DNA from: Lunularia cruciata
Lineage: Eukaryota > Streptophyta > Marchantiopsida > Lunulariales > Lunulariaceae
Length of the DNA: 64,000 bases
Assembly: GCA_948567375.1 (NCBI GenBank)
Contig: OX419760.1
Coordinates: forward strand, 8,432,001 to 8,496,000
Direction of reading: 5' to 3'
Position 1 is the stretch's first letter. The number at the start of each line of letters is the position of its first letter. The notes under the pieces were generated by a model that was given only the letters and a program-made list of their open reading frames with translations, was not told the DNA's origin and did no database searches. The position numbers and the translations under genes were made by a program. This document shows, piece by piece, positions 17,675 to 28,706 of this stretch.

Positions 17675-18322
17675 GAGGAATTGGAGAGATTGTGTGAGGT
17701 GGATTGCAGATTTTGGGGATTAAGGTGATTTTGGGCAAAATCTCAAGTTTGAGATCTGGACTTGAGATTTCTACACATGATAGCTTGGGTTATCTTTCAG
17801 TTAGCACACTTGAAATTATTGACAGAGCTTCTATGCGCACTGGGCTAGAATTTTTGAAAGTTGATAGGGTAAAGTGCTCCCGCAACTGCATGCTCTCTGG
17901 AAAATTGTACAGAGTCTGCCATTTCTTCAATTTTTATTGAATTGTCCTGAAAATTTCCAAGAAAATTCAGTGCATTGTATCCTACCTGGTGCCACAAAAA
18001 TTAGAGAGAGATCATTTTTGCGCAGTGCGTTATGAGTTTTTGAAGTGAGGGGGGTGGTTTTCAGACCAAATCTGAAATATGGGTGCTGAATAGAAAGGTG
18101 TCTAGGCCAAATGGCTTGATGAAAAGATCTAAAATTTTGCAGGGAGGGACGCCCTAGAGTTGTGATCAAGTGTGGAAAATTTCAGAGGATTGTGACATAT
18201 TCGTTTAGAGATTTGAGTGACATTGTGAGGAAGGGTCAATTCTGCAGAGTGGAGATCTCATGCATGAGAAGTTTGAGATCAACAAAAAGCATGTTTGAGT
18301 GTTTAGATTCATCTTTGGGAAC

Positions 18323-18796
18323 ATGGAGGGTCATCAAGAGTGGAAATTGAGATTATGCAAGGTTCCCCAAGGGTTTGAGGTGATTGTAGGGGTGGATTTG
18401 AGGAAAAGAGAGTTTACAATAGAATTTGAAGAGAGTGTTGAGAGGATCCAAAAACCTACACCACTTGGAGGAAAGAGTGAGTCTAAGTGCTTTCTATGTG
18501 GAGAGAAGGGACATAAGGCAAGTTCATGTCCATTAACCTTTGAGAGCAAGAGATTGAGGGAAAGGAGAGGCTTACTTGACTTGGGTTTGCATGTTGGACC
18601 TTCTTCACCAAGATTGGGAGGGAGAAGATCTAAGACCAAGGAGTTGTGTGAGGTTTGTGGAGTTGAAGGACTTCCAAAAGGACATGAGTGTAGTGGAGTA
18701 AAAGCACTTTTGGAAACTTTGGTGAAGGATCTTGGAGAGAGTCTTAGTACAGCTACAGAAATACTACCACCTTCATCAGCTAGTTCTCAAGATTAG
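18323..18796 (+). CDS. Leader ORF-Z of A2: small double Cys/His protein (157 aa)
   Basis: Starts at the first in-frame ATG (MEGHQEWKLRLCKVPQGF). Zinc knuckle CFLCGEKGHKASSC and second cluster CEVCGVEGLPKGHEC are intact, and the tail ends SSASSQD. It differs from the A1 product at only a few residues, mostly conservative. It lies 360 bp downstream of an unassigned leader stretch and 2 bp before ORF-b. Likely nucleic-acid binding from the knuckle; role unknown. Confidence 0.6.
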   Translation: MEGHQEWKLRLCKVPQGFEVIVGVDLRKREFTIEFEESVERIQKPTPLGGKSESKCFLCGEKGHKASSCPLTFESKRLRERRGLLDLGLHVGPSSPRLGGRRSKTKELCEVCGVEGLPKGHECSGVKALLETLVKDLGESLSTATEILPPSSASSQD

Positions 18797-18798
18797 TG

Positions 18799-18963
18799 AT
18801 GGAGATAATCTTTCAACTTATGGATAAACTATCCATGAGAGTTAGATTAATATGCACTCTAGGATTTGATGTTGCTATAGAAATCTTGGAGCAACCTGAA
18901 CCTTTTGTGTTCCCTAGAGTGGATTATTCTCAGATGGTGTTAGTCATGTATATACTCTATTAG
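18799..18963 (+). CDS. Leader ORF-b of A2 (54 aa, unknown function)
   Basis: MEIIFQLMDKLSMRVRL...LVMYILY, separated from the ORF-Z stop by two bases. Ends 68 bp before the gag ATG; the gap is an A/G-rich tract (GAGAGAAAAGAAAAGAG). Same length in four copies. Paralogue-like to ORF-a. Confidence 0.5.
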   Translation: MEIIFQLMDKLSMRVRLICTLGFDVAIEILEQPEPFVFPRVDYSQMVLVMYILY

Positions 18964-19031
18964 TAATAGAGTGAGAGAAAAGAAAAGAGAAAAAAAAAAT
19001 TAAGAGAAAAGAAAGATAGTGAGGGGTTAAG

Positions 19032-22000
19032 ATGGGGAAACTTCCGGTTTTCTTTGGCAAGGATGGAGAAGATGTGGAGGCCTTTGTGAGAGACTTCAAG
19101 AGAGCTTGCATAGGAAACAATGAGAGGAGGAAGAATGAGTGGGCCTCATTATTACCAGATTTCTTTGAGGATGCAGCACTTACATGGTATGAGTCAGAAT
19201 ACCAAAAGAGAGAGAGGAGAGAGGGGGAAGAGGAGTCTTGGGAGACTTTGACTTCAGCACTCATTGAGAACTTTCTTCCTGATGAGAGTTATGAGAGATT
19301 GATGAGTGAGGTTACATTTCTCAAGCAAGGAGATGGAGAGAAAGTGAGGGTCTATGTGGAAAGAGTGGAAAAGTTGGAGTCCAGATTTCGCATAGTGTTG
19401 AGGAAGGGTGGGGATGATGTGGAGACTACAATGATTGGCATAGGGGCTATGCTCACCAAGAATTTTGTGGGAGGATTGAGACCACAAATTAGAAGCAAGG
19501 TGAGATATGAGAAACCTTCTTCCAAGGTTGAAGCTATCAAGATCGCAATTCGTATGGAGGAGAGTTTGGAAGGGGATGAGAGTGATTTGGTGGTGAAGGA
19601 GGTTGTGCATCCTCCTCAAGGCTACAAGTATGGTGGAACTTCTGATACTTTGGTGACAAGGGTTGCACCACAAGTAGTAGTTGCTCCAGTTCTTGCACCT
19701 CCACCAAAAGATCCACTCCAAACCATCACAGAACAACTTGCGGATCTCAAGATCAATGTGGTGCAACTATGGGAGAAGAGAGAGGTGGATCAGAATGTAG
19801 GGAGAGGACCTAGGAGTTATGGAAACTATCCATATAGAGGAGGCCAACCAGCCAACAATTTCAATGATAGAAATTGTTTTGGTTGTGGAGGAAGAGGCCA
19901 TATCCAAAGGAATTGCCCAAATTCCACTTACCATGGAGGAAGGGGTTATGAGGGAGCCAATAGAGGGAAAGAGGGAGGTAGTGAAACCCAAGTGGCTCCT
20001 AATCCCAACAAAGGTAAGGGGATAGCATCCATATATGTGGTTGAGAGCAAGTATGAGAAGGGAGAGTGCTCAAACTCCAAGGGTCTTAATTTGGAGCTTT
20101 TGGCACAAGAGAAGAAGAGAGCTCGTTTTGCAGAGGATGTTCACTCTTCTCAAGGATTCACTTCAAGCAAGGATACTCCTATGTCTACTAGGAGCACTCA
20201 CACCTCAACACCATCAACAACAAAGACTCCAAGGAAGAAGTTGGGGATGGAGGACTTCTTGATCTCAAAGCAACAATGGAACTACAATGTGTTGGAGGAT
20301 GTTGGTAGTCACAAGGCTAACATCACAGTGGGCCAATTAATTGCTTTGAACCCTACCTTGAGAAAGGAGCTTAGAGGTGGTTTGAGTTCTACAAGGAGCA
20401 AAAAGAAGAAGAAGGCAAAAGTTCCAGTATCAATGGGGGTGGTGGATGCCAAGCCAGCACCATGGGAGGCTTGTGAATATGCCTCCAAGATTGATGTGAG
20501 AGTGAATGGTCACAACATCAAGGATGCATTGGTTGATGGAGGATCAGCAGTGAATGCCATGTCAGAAAGGTTGATGAAGAAGTTGGGTATGATACCCTCA
20601 AGACCTTCAACATTTGTGGTGAGCATGGCAAACAAGCAACAAGTTCGACCAGTAGGGGTGATGGATAAGGTGGTAGTTTCAGTTATGGGAGTTCAAAATC
20701 TCATGACTTTCCAAGTCTTGAAGGATTCAAGCTATGACTTACTTCTTGGGAGGCCATGGTTGAGAGCAGCACGCACAACTGATCGATGGCACAAAGGGTA
20801 CTTGAGGATTGGGCCATCAAACCATAGAGTCACTGTTCCTGTGACTAACACCACCAACACTTCACATTCAGATACCCCATCTTCTAATTATTGGGAATCA
20901 GATTCTGAAGAAGGAGCTTCAGGTGTGGACACAAGCATGGAAGAGGAGACTTCCACGGAGGAAGATGAATCTGAATCTGATTCAGATGTGTATCCCTTGT
21001 GTGCTATGGATTTTGCACCTAAGCCAGAGGTTTTGAAGGACCCAGATAAATCACCATTGACACTTGAGGAGGTAGAGAGAAGGTTATCTACCCTCAAGTA
21101 TGGCCCAAATGTTACCAAGGAGGAGAAGGTGAGATTTGAGGAGATTTTCCGCAAGTTCATCCATGTGTTTGCTTTTAGTTACAAGGATTTGAAGAAAGGC
21201 AACTTGGAGGAGCACAAGATAGAGGTGGAGTCACATGCAAGACCAATCCGCCAAAAGCAACGTCGCATTAGCCCACCAATATCTTTGGTTGTGAAGGAGG
21301 AGATTGATAAGCTCAAGGAGGCTGGATTTATCTTTGAGGTGGAGAATTCAGAATGGGTGTCTCCAATTGTCATTGTGAAGAAAAAGAATGGCAAGCTTCG
21401 GGTATGTGTGGATTACAAGAAGCTTAATGCTGTTACCAAGAAGGACTACTACCCATTGCCATTCATTGATGAGATCTTGGAGGAGGTTGCAGGTCATGAG
21501 AGGTACAGTTTTGGAGATGGTTATAGTGGATATAACCAAATCAAGATTGCACCAGAGCATCAACAACTCACCACATTCACCACACCTTGGGGAACTTACG
21601 CTTTCAAGGTCATGCCTTTTGGGCTTTGCAATGCTCCAGCCACATTCCAACGGTTCATGAACAAGGTATTTGAACCTTTCATTGGGAAATTTGTGAGAGA
21701 TTTCATTGATGACTTTTGTGTCTATGGGAGCAAGGAGGAGCACTTTGAGCACCTAATCAAAGTCTTGCAACGCTTGGATGAGGCAAATGCATCACTCAAC
21801 CGAGAGAAGTGCATTTTTGGATGTGAAGAAGGTCTACTTTTGGGGCACATCATCTCCAAGGATGGAATAGCAGTTGATCCTGAGAAGGTGAGGAAAATCT
21901 CAGACCTTCCATTCCCTTCAAGCTTGACAAAGTTACGCCAATTCTTGGGAATGGTTGGGTACTATAGGAGGTTCATCTTCTCATTTTCCAACAAGGCTTA

Positions 22001-23858
22001 TGCATTGACCATCTACATGAAGAAGGGTGTAGATTACATGGTGATTTTGGAAGACAAGGAGGCTCTCAAAGCTTTTGAGGAGCTCAAGCAATCCCTTGTT
22101 GTAGCTCCAATTCTTGCTAAACCTGATTGGAGTAAGCCTTTCATCCTCTACACTGATGCTTCTAATGTAGCTATAGGATGCACTCTTAGTCAATTAGACC
22201 AAGATGGGCATGATCATCCAATAGCTTATGCTAGTAGGCAGATGGTTTCAGCAGAGAAGAACTACTCTGTCACAGAGAGAGAAGGGTTGGCAGTGATCTT
22301 TGGTCTCAAGAAGTTTAGACACTACTTGATTGGAGGGAAAGCCACAATTGTCACGGATCACAAGGCTTTGAAGTACATCTTCAACAAGCCTAATGTTGAA
22401 GGGAGACTAGCAAGGTGGATGATACTCTTGTCTGAGTATGACTACACAATTGAGGATAGGCCAGGAAAGAAACATGCAAATGCTGATTTGTTATCTAGAG
22501 CCTATGATCATGATGGAGATGAGCCAGTAGATGATTCCTTCCCGGATGAGGAGCTCATGACAATCTCAGTCACTCAAGAGATTCCAATGGAGTACAAGGA
22601 GATTGTGGATTTTGTGACAAGAGGTAACTATCCAGAAGGGATGCATGCTAGGGAGAGGAAGGCCCTTGCAGCAAGATCTAGACCTTACACAATGGTGGAG
22701 GATATTCTTTTTCACCAAGGAGCAGATGGTCTACTTCGAAGAGCAGTGGGTAAGGAAGAGTCTATCCTACTCATAAAGGAGTTTCATGAAGGTTTAGTAT
22801 GTGGAGGACACTTTGCAGGAAAGGTGACTGCTTTCAAGATTCTAGATGCAGGTTACCATTGGAGAGGGATTTTCAAGGATTGTCTTGATTATTGCAAAAC
22901 TTGTCATGTTTGTCAAGCTTTTGCTAGATCGTCTACATCCACTCCACCACTTAGATCAATTCCATTGCTAGGACCTTTTGAGAAGTGGGGAATTGATTTT
23001 GTAGGACCTCTCAATAGAACCCCAAGGAACAATCGGTACATTGTGGTAGTTACTGATTACCTTACCAAGTGGGTTGAGGCTAGACCATTGAGGGACAAGA
23101 ATGAAGATGAAGTGGGTAGATTTCTTTATGAACGCATTATCACTAGGTTTGGATGCCCTTTGGAGTTGGTTTCTGATAGAGGAGGAGAGTTTACAGGAAG
23201 CATTACTACAGCCATGCTACGACATTTCTCTATCACACATAGAGTAACTACATCCTATAAGCCAAATTCCAATGGCTTGGCAGAGAGAACCAATCAGACC
23301 TTGTGCATGATGTTGGCCAAAGATGCAGAAATGGAGGGGGCTAAACATCATTGGGACAAGAGGATTCATGCAGTTTTGTGGGAGTATAGGACAACCATGA
23401 AAACTTCCACTGGATATTCTCCATTCCAATTGGTGTATGGTATTGAGTCTACCTTACCTATTCACTTTGATCTTCCTACCTTCCAAAGCATTCATAGGAG
23501 ATTGAAGAAAGCACAAGGAAGTGATGCAGGGAAGTCAAGGAAGGATCAACTCATGGAGTTGGAAGAGGCAAGAGCAGTTGCTATGGTTCGAGTGGAGCAA
23601 GCCCAAAGGAAACAAAAGGAGAGCTATGACAAGAGGCAAGGCAAGAAGAAGGTGGAGCCTTTCAAAGAAGGTGATTGGGTAATGTTGTTTGATTCCATTC
23701 GATTCAAGAGAGTGCAAAAGAAGTTTTTGCCTAAGTACTTTGGACCTTTCATAGTAGAGAAGGTGTGGGGCAATTACACCTATGATCTCAAGGAGTTGGG
23801 AGGAAGACACTTTGATAGGATTAACCATGATAAGTTGAAGATGTACCATAGAAGGTAG
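19032..23858 (+). CDS. gag-pol: Gag-pol polyprotein of A2, intact (1608 aa)
   Basis: Single frame from ATG to TAG. Domains: Gag 1-~200; zinc knuckle C282-C285-H290-C295 (CFGCGGRGHIQRNC); Ser/Lys-rich linker; retropepsin with Asp502 in VDGGSAVN and closing LLLGRPWL; acidic linker (SDSEEGASG, EEDESESDSD); RT with VCVDYKKLN, MPFGLCNAPATFQ and FIDD at 891-894; RNase H with Asp1042 (YTDAS) and ADLLSRAYD; integrase zinc domain ending at C1291/C1294 (CKTCHVCQ); catalytic D1322, D1382, E1418 (exact D35E spacing); GPF-containing C-terminus and no chromodomain. All enzymes needed for reverse transcription and integration appear present. It acts in virus-like particles and then the nucleus. Gag and pol are one frame, with CGA where three other copies have TGA. 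The retropepsin D-G-G variant is shared by the whole family. Confidence 0.95.
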   Translation: MGKLPVFFGKDGEDVEAFVRDFKRACIGNNERRKNEWASLLPDFFEDAALTWYESEYQKRERREGEEESWETLTSALIENFLPDESYERLMSEVTFLKQGDGEKVRVYVERVEKLESRFRIVLRKGGDDVETTMIGIGAMLTKNFVGGLRPQIRSKVRYEKPSSKVEAIKIAIRMEESLEGDESDLVVKEVVHPPQGYKYGGTSDTLVTRVAPQVVVAPVLAPPPKDPLQTITEQLADLKINVVQLWEKREVDQNVGRGPRSYGNYPYRGGQPANNFNDRNCFGCGGRGHIQRNCPNSTYHGGRGYEGANRGKEGGSETQVAPNPNKGKGIASIYVVESKYEKGECSNSKGLNLELLAQEKKRARFAEDVHSSQGFTSSKDTPMSTRSTHTSTPSTTKTPRKKLGMEDFLISKQQWNYNVLEDVGSHKANITVGQLIALNPTLRKELRGGLSSTRSKKKKKAKVPVSMGVVDAKPAPWEACEYASKIDVRVNGHNIKDALVDGGSAVNAMSERLMKKLGMIPSRPSTFVVSMANKQQVRPVGVMDKVVVSVMGVQNLMTFQVLKDSSYDLLLGRPWLRAARTTDRWHKGYLRIGPSNHRVTVPVTNTTNTSHSDTPSSNYWESDSEEGASGVDTSMEEETSTEEDESESDSDVYPLCAMDFAPKPEVLKDPDKSPLTLEEVERRLSTLKYGPNVTKEEKVRFEEIFRKFIHVFAFSYKDLKKGNLEEHKIEVESHARPIRQKQRRISPPISLVVKEEIDKLKEAGFIFEVENSEWVSPIVIVKKKNGKLRVCVDYKKLNAVTKKDYYPLPFIDEILEEVAGHERYSFGDGYSGYNQIKIAPEHQQLTTFTTPWGTYAFKVMPFGLCNAPATFQRFMNKVFEPFIGKFVRDFIDDFCVYGSKEEHFEHLIKVLQRLDEANASLNREKCIFGCEEGLLLGHIISKDGIAVDPEKVRKISDLPFPSSLTKLRQFLGMVGYYRRFIFSFSNKAYALTIYMKKGVDYMVILEDKEALKAFEELKQSLVVAPILAKPDWSKPFILYTDASNVAIGCTLSQLDQDGHDHPIAYASRQMVSAEKNYSVTEREGLAVIFGLKKFRHYLIGGKATIVTDHKALKYIFNKPNVEGRLARWMILLSEYDYTIEDRPGKKHANADLLSRAYDHDGDEPVDDSFPDEELMTISVTQEIPMEYKEIVDFVTRGNYPEGMHARERKALAARSRPYTMVEDILFHQGADGLLRRAVGKEESILLIKEFHEGLVCGGHFAGKVTAFKILDAGYHWRGIFKDCLDYCKTCHVCQAFARSSTSTPPLRSIPLLGPFEKWGIDFVGPLNRTPRNNRYIVVVTDYLTKWVEARPLRDKNEDEVGRFLYERIITRFGCPLELVSDRGGEFTGSITTAMLRHFSITHRVTTSYKPNSNGLAERTNQTLCMMLAKDAEMEGAKHHWDKRIHAVLWEYRTTMKTSTGYSPFQLVYGIESTLPIHFDLPTFQSIHRRLKKAQGSDAGKSRKDQLMELEEARAVAMVRVEQAQRKQKESYDKRQGKKKVEPFKEGDWVMLFDSIRFKRVQKKFLPKYFGPFIVEKVWGNYTYDLKELGGRHFDRINHDKLKMYHRR

Positions 23859-23897
23859 AGAGACCTTCACTTTGAGGACAAAGTGAAAACTTAGTCC

Positions 23898-23906
23898 GGG
23901 GGTAAA
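23898..23906 (+). other. Polypurine tract of A2
   Basis: GGGGGTAAA directly before the 3' LTR at 23907; identical to A1. Confidence 0.65.
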
Positions 23907-24585
23907 TGTAACACCCATTTGTGCATGTGTGTGGTATTGTGATATTTAGCTTGGTATTACAAGTACTTAAGAGATATTATTTATATAGAGATAAAGGATG
24001 GTTCTATATTAGTCATGGTTAGCTAAAGTTAGTCATAGCTAAGATAGATGGGACCTTACTTTAGAGGAAGTAGAAAAGATGAGCACCACTATTTTGGATT
24101 TTAGTGTGTTGACTTGGTATTATTCCTAGGTGTTTGGCTTTGGGGAAAGAGTTGAGAACTCTTGGGCCCGCAAGCCTTTTTGTTTTGGATTCTTCTTTAG
24201 TCCAAGGATAGCCCATGTGAAGGAATCCTTGCTTTAGTGGTTGGGTCAAGATAAGGGGAATATGCCCATGTGAATGGATATTCCTTTCTACTTTTTGACT
24301 TTACTTGACTTTTAGTCTAGTAACTTGAGTTACTACGGTAATTAGTAACTTTGGTACGTAACTATTTCACAAGTATATAAACAAGGAGTGAGGAGGTACT
24401 CATCATCCTTTCATTTGCAACTATCTCTCTCTCATTGAGTTCTCTAGTGAGCAATGTCTTGAGTCTTGGAGTGTTAGCCTTGGAGGAGTATGATGGAGTT
24501 GGGGTTCCTTGCCTTCTTAGTCCATGGTGCGCTACCATAATAGCCATCAGAGGTTCATCCTGAGTGAGAGACAGGCCGGCTCACA
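23907..24585 (+). repeat. 3' LTR of A2 (679 bp)
   Basis: Nearly identical to 16784-17462. Followed by GTGC and then the resumed A4 gag (GTGCATCCTCCACAAC). Confidence 0.96.
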
Positions 24586-24957
24586 GTGCATCCTCCACAA
24601 CTCTACAATTATGGTGGAACTTCTAATTCTTTGGCAGCAAGGGCGGCACTACAAGTAGTAGTTGTTTTAATTCTTCCACCTTTGCTAAAAATCTTCTTCA
24701 AATTATCATGGAGCAAGTTCTAGATATCAAGTCAATATAGTGCAACTATGAGAGAAGAGAAACATGGACCAAAATGTTGTGAGAGGGCCAAGGGGTTATA
24801 GAACTATCCATAAAGAGGAGGCAAAGCAACCAATAATAGAAATTCTTTTGGTTGTGGACGTAGAGTTCACATTAGAAGGAATTGCCCAAATTCCACTTAC
24901 CATGGAGGAAAGGGTTATGAGGTGGGCAATAGAGAGAAGGTGAGAGGTAGTGAAACA

Positions 24958-25647
24958 TGTAAAACCCATTTGTGCATGTGTGTGATATTGTGATATTTAG
25001 CTTAGGATAACGAGTACTTGAGAGACATTATTTATATAGATAAAGGATGGTCCTATATTAATCATGATTAGCTAAATTTAGTCATAGCTTAGATAGAGGG
25101 GACCTTACTTTAGAGGAAGTGGAAAAGATGAGCACCACTATTCTGGATTCTAGTGTGTTGACTTGGTATTATTCCTAGGTGTTTGGCTTTGAGGAAAGAG
25201 TTAAGAACTCTTGGGCCCGCAAGCATTTTTGTTTTGGATTCTTCTATAGTCTAAGGATAGCCCATGTGAAGGAATCTTTGATTTAGTCATTGGGTCAAGA
25301 TAAGATCATATGCTTAGTGGAATATGCGCATGTGGATGGATATTCCTTTATAAATTTTGACTTTACTTGACTTTTAGCCTAGTAACTTGAGTTACTTTTG
25401 TAAATAGTAACTTTAGTGCGTAACTATTTCACAAGTATATAAACAAGGGATGAGGAGGTACTCATCATACTTTCACTTGCAACTATCTCTCTCTCATTCA
25501 GTTCTCTAGTGAGCAATGTCTTGAGTCTTGGAGTGTTAGCCTTGGAGGAGTATGATGGAGTTGGGGTTCTTTGCCTTCTTAGTCCATGGTGCGCTACCAT
25601 AATAGCCATTAGGAGTTCATCTTAAGTGAGAGACAGGCCAGCTCACA
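24958..25647 (+). repeat. Family A solo LTR (690 bp)
   Basis: TGTAAAACCCATTTGTGC...GCCAGCTCACA inside the A4 gag. Flanks read GTGAAACA and AACCCAAG, so the target duplication is AACC (left copy mutated to AACA). Retains the 13-bp segment that A2 lacks. No internal region, so it arose by LTR-LTR recombination. Confidence 0.9.
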
Positions 25648-26552
25648 AACCCAAGTAACTCCTATTCCAAATAGAAGTAAGGAGATAGCATATATAGATA
25701 TGGTTGAGAGCAATTACAAGAAGGGAGGGTACTCAAATTCCAAAGGTCCTTGGAGCTTTTGGCACAAGAAAAGAAGAGTGCCAATTTTGCAGATGATGTG
25801 CATTCTTCTCAAGCATTCATTCCTAATAAGGATAGTCCTATGCCTACTAGGAGTACTCACATCAACATTTCAACACCATCAACAACAAAGACTCCAAGGA
25901 AGAAGTTGGGGATGGATGATTTCTTGATCTCTAAGCAACAATGGGACTAAAATTTGTTGGAAGATGTTGGTAGTTACAAGGTCAACATCATAGTGGGTCA
26001 ATTCACTGCTTTGAATCCTACGTTGAGGAAGGAGCTTAGGGGTGCTTTGAGTTCAACAAGGAGCAAGAGAAAGAAGAAGGCAAAGGAGAAGGATTTGGTA
26101 TCAATAGAAGTAGTAGGTGAAAAATAGGAGGCTTTGTGAATATACCTCCAAGGTTGATGTGAGGGTGAATGGTCAAAACATCAAATGTGCACTTGTTGAT
26201 GGAGGATCTATGGTGAAGAGAGGTTGATAAAGAAGTTGGGTATAATACCCTCTAAACCTTCAACATAATGGTGAGCATGGCAAAAAAGGAAAAAGTTTGA
26301 TCAGTAAGTGTGATGGACAAGGTGATAGTTTTGGTTATGGGAGTTTAAAATCTCATTACTTTCTTAGTCTTGAAAGATTTAATCTATGATTTTCTAATTA
26401 GGAAGCTATAGTTGAGAGCAACACATCCAACTGATTGATGGTGAAAAAGGTACTTGAAAATTAGGCCATCAAACCATCAATTTATAGTTTGTGTGACTCA
26501 CACCACCCACACTTTGCATTCAAATACAACATTTACTAACTAGTGAGAATCA

Positions 26553-26591
26553 AAGAAGAAGAAGAAGAAGAAGAAGAAGAAGAAGAAGAAG
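26553..26591 (+). repeat. (AAG)n microsatellite, about 13 units
   Basis: Perfect AAG/GAA run in the A4 region that encodes the acidic EEDE linker in A2. It arose by expansion of Glu/Lys codons. Confidence 0.9.
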
Positions 26592-28706
26592 GACCTTCAA
26601 GTCTGGACACAAGGATGGAGGAGAGACCTTATTAGAGGAGGATGACTTTGAATCTGATGTAGATGTGTATTCTTTGTGTGCGATGGATTTGTGCCTAAGG
26701 TGAAGGCTTTGAAAGACCTTAATGAATCACACTAGAGGAGATAGAGGAACGGATATACCGTCACGTGTGGTCCAAATGTTACAAAGGAGAAGAAGGTAAG
26801 ATTTGAAGATATTTTTTGCAAGTTTATCCATGTGTTTGCTTTTAGTTACAAAGATCTCAAGAAAGTCACCTTGGAGGAGCACCAAATAAAGATGGAGTCT
26901 CATGTAAGAGTAGGCCACCAAAAGCAATGTTGCATTAGCCCACCAATAGTTTTGATGTTCAAGAAGATTGATGAGTTGAAGGAAGCCGGGTTTATCTTTG
27001 AGGTGGAGAATTTAGAAGGGCTATATCTGATTTTGATTATGAAGAAAATGAATGGTAAACTTTGGATATATCTGGATTTCAAGAAGTTCAATATTGTTAC
27101 AAAGAAGGATTACCACCCTTTACCATTCATTGGTAAGATCCTTGTGGAGATTGTGTGTCATGAGAGGTATAGATTTGGAGATGGTTATAGTGGCTATAAC
27201 CAACACAAGATTGCTCTAGATCATCAACAACACACCACATTCATCACTTTGGGGGACTTATGCTTCCAAAGTGAGGCTTTTAGACTTTGCAATGCTCTAG
27301 TCACACTCCAACAATTCATAAACAAGGTGTTTGAACCTTTTGAAGCTTGTGAGAGATTTCATTGATAAATTTTGTATATATGGGAGTAAGGAGGAGCACT
27401 TGATCAAGGTCTTGCAATGCATCACTCAACCCAGAGAAGTGAATCTTTGGTTGTGAAGAGGGTCTACTTTTGGGGTATATCATTTCCAAGGATGGAATAG
27501 TATTGGATCTTGAAAATGTGGAGGAAATCCCAAACCTCCCATTCTCTTCAAGCTTGACAATAACATATGCTAGTAGATAAATGGTCTTAGTGGAGAGAAA
27601 ATATTCAGTCATAGAAAGGAATTGGCAATGATTTTTGGTCTCAAGAAGTTAGACATTACTTGATTGAAGGGAAGGCCACCATTTTCAAAGATCACAAGGC
27701 TTTGAAGTACATCTTCAACAAGCTTAATGTTGAAGGAAGGCAAGCAAGGTGGATGATACTCTTGTTTGAGTATGATTACACCATTGAGGACAGGCCAAGG
27801 AAGAAACATGATAAATGATAATTTGTTATTTAGGGCCTATGATCATGATGGAGACGAGCTAGTGGATTATTCCTTCCTAAATGAAGAGCTCATGACAATC
27901 TCAATCATTCAAGAGATTCCAATGGAATACAAGGAGGTTGTGGACTTTGTTACAAGAGATAACTATCCAAAGAAGATGCATGATAAGGAGAAGAAGGCTC
28001 TTGTAGCAAGATCTAGATCTTACACAATGTGAAGAATATACTTTTTCACCAAGGAGTAGATGGTCTACTTTGAAGAGTAATGGGTAAGGAAGAGTCTATC
28101 CTACTTATGAAGGAGTTTCATGATGGTTTGGTGTGTGGATATCACTTTGCAAGAAAGGTGATTTTTTTCAATATTCTAAGTGTAGGTTACTATTGGAGAT
28201 GGATTTTTAAGGATTGCCTTGATTATTGCAAAACTTGCAATGCTTGTCAAGCTTTCGTTAAATATTTTACTTCCACTCCACCTTTTAGATCAATTCTATT
28301 ACTAAGAATTAAAAAAATGGAGAATTGACTTTGTAGATTTCTCAATAGAATCCCAAAGAACAATTGATATATTTTGGTTCTTATTGATTACCTTACCAAG
28401 TGGGTTGAGGCTAGAGCATTGAGAGACAAGAATAAAAATGAAGTTGATAGAATTTTTTATGAATGCATAATCACTAGGTTTGGTTGCCCTTTGGAGTTGG
28501 TTTTAGATAGAGAAGGAGATTTTATACAAAGCATCACTAGAGCCATATTGTGATATTTCTCTATCACACATAGAGTGACCACATCATATAAGTCGAACTC
28601 CAATGGCTTGGCATAAGGACACCAATCAGACCTTTAGACACCAAAGATGTAGAAATGGATGGAGCTTAAAATCATTTGAAAAAGAGGATTCATGCAATCT
28701 TATTGG

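Larger units (their letters stand above)
16784..24585 (+). mobile_element. Family A element A2, complete and intact
   Basis: Full-length element (7802 bp) with 679-bp LTRs that differ at one position by eye, PBS, three leader ORFs, an uninterrupted 1608-codon gag-pol and a PPT. Flanked by the 4-bp duplication GTGC (16780-16783 and 24586-24589) inside the gag of A4. It is the only autonomous-looking element in the window and probably inserted recently. Confidence 0.96.
24586..28706 (+). pseudogene. Gag-pol of A4, decayed
   Basis: Collinear with A2 gag-pol from about residue 195 to the integrase core, but with dozens of stops and small deletions. Readable marks: knuckle-like NSFGCGRRVHIRRNCPN, the Ser/Lys linker (STPSTTKTPRKKLGM at about 25877), protease LVDGGSMV, RT segments (26832-27365, GDGYSGYNQHKIALDHQQ), RNase H/linker (27766-28032, FRAYDHDGDELVDYS) and integrase zinc domain (28080-28328, CKTCNACQAF). 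The RT catalytic box is followed by a deletion. The UGA shared with A1 and A3 is also present (about 26297). A solo LTR interrupts it at 24958-25647 and B-plus interrupts it at 28707. Confidence 0.85.
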
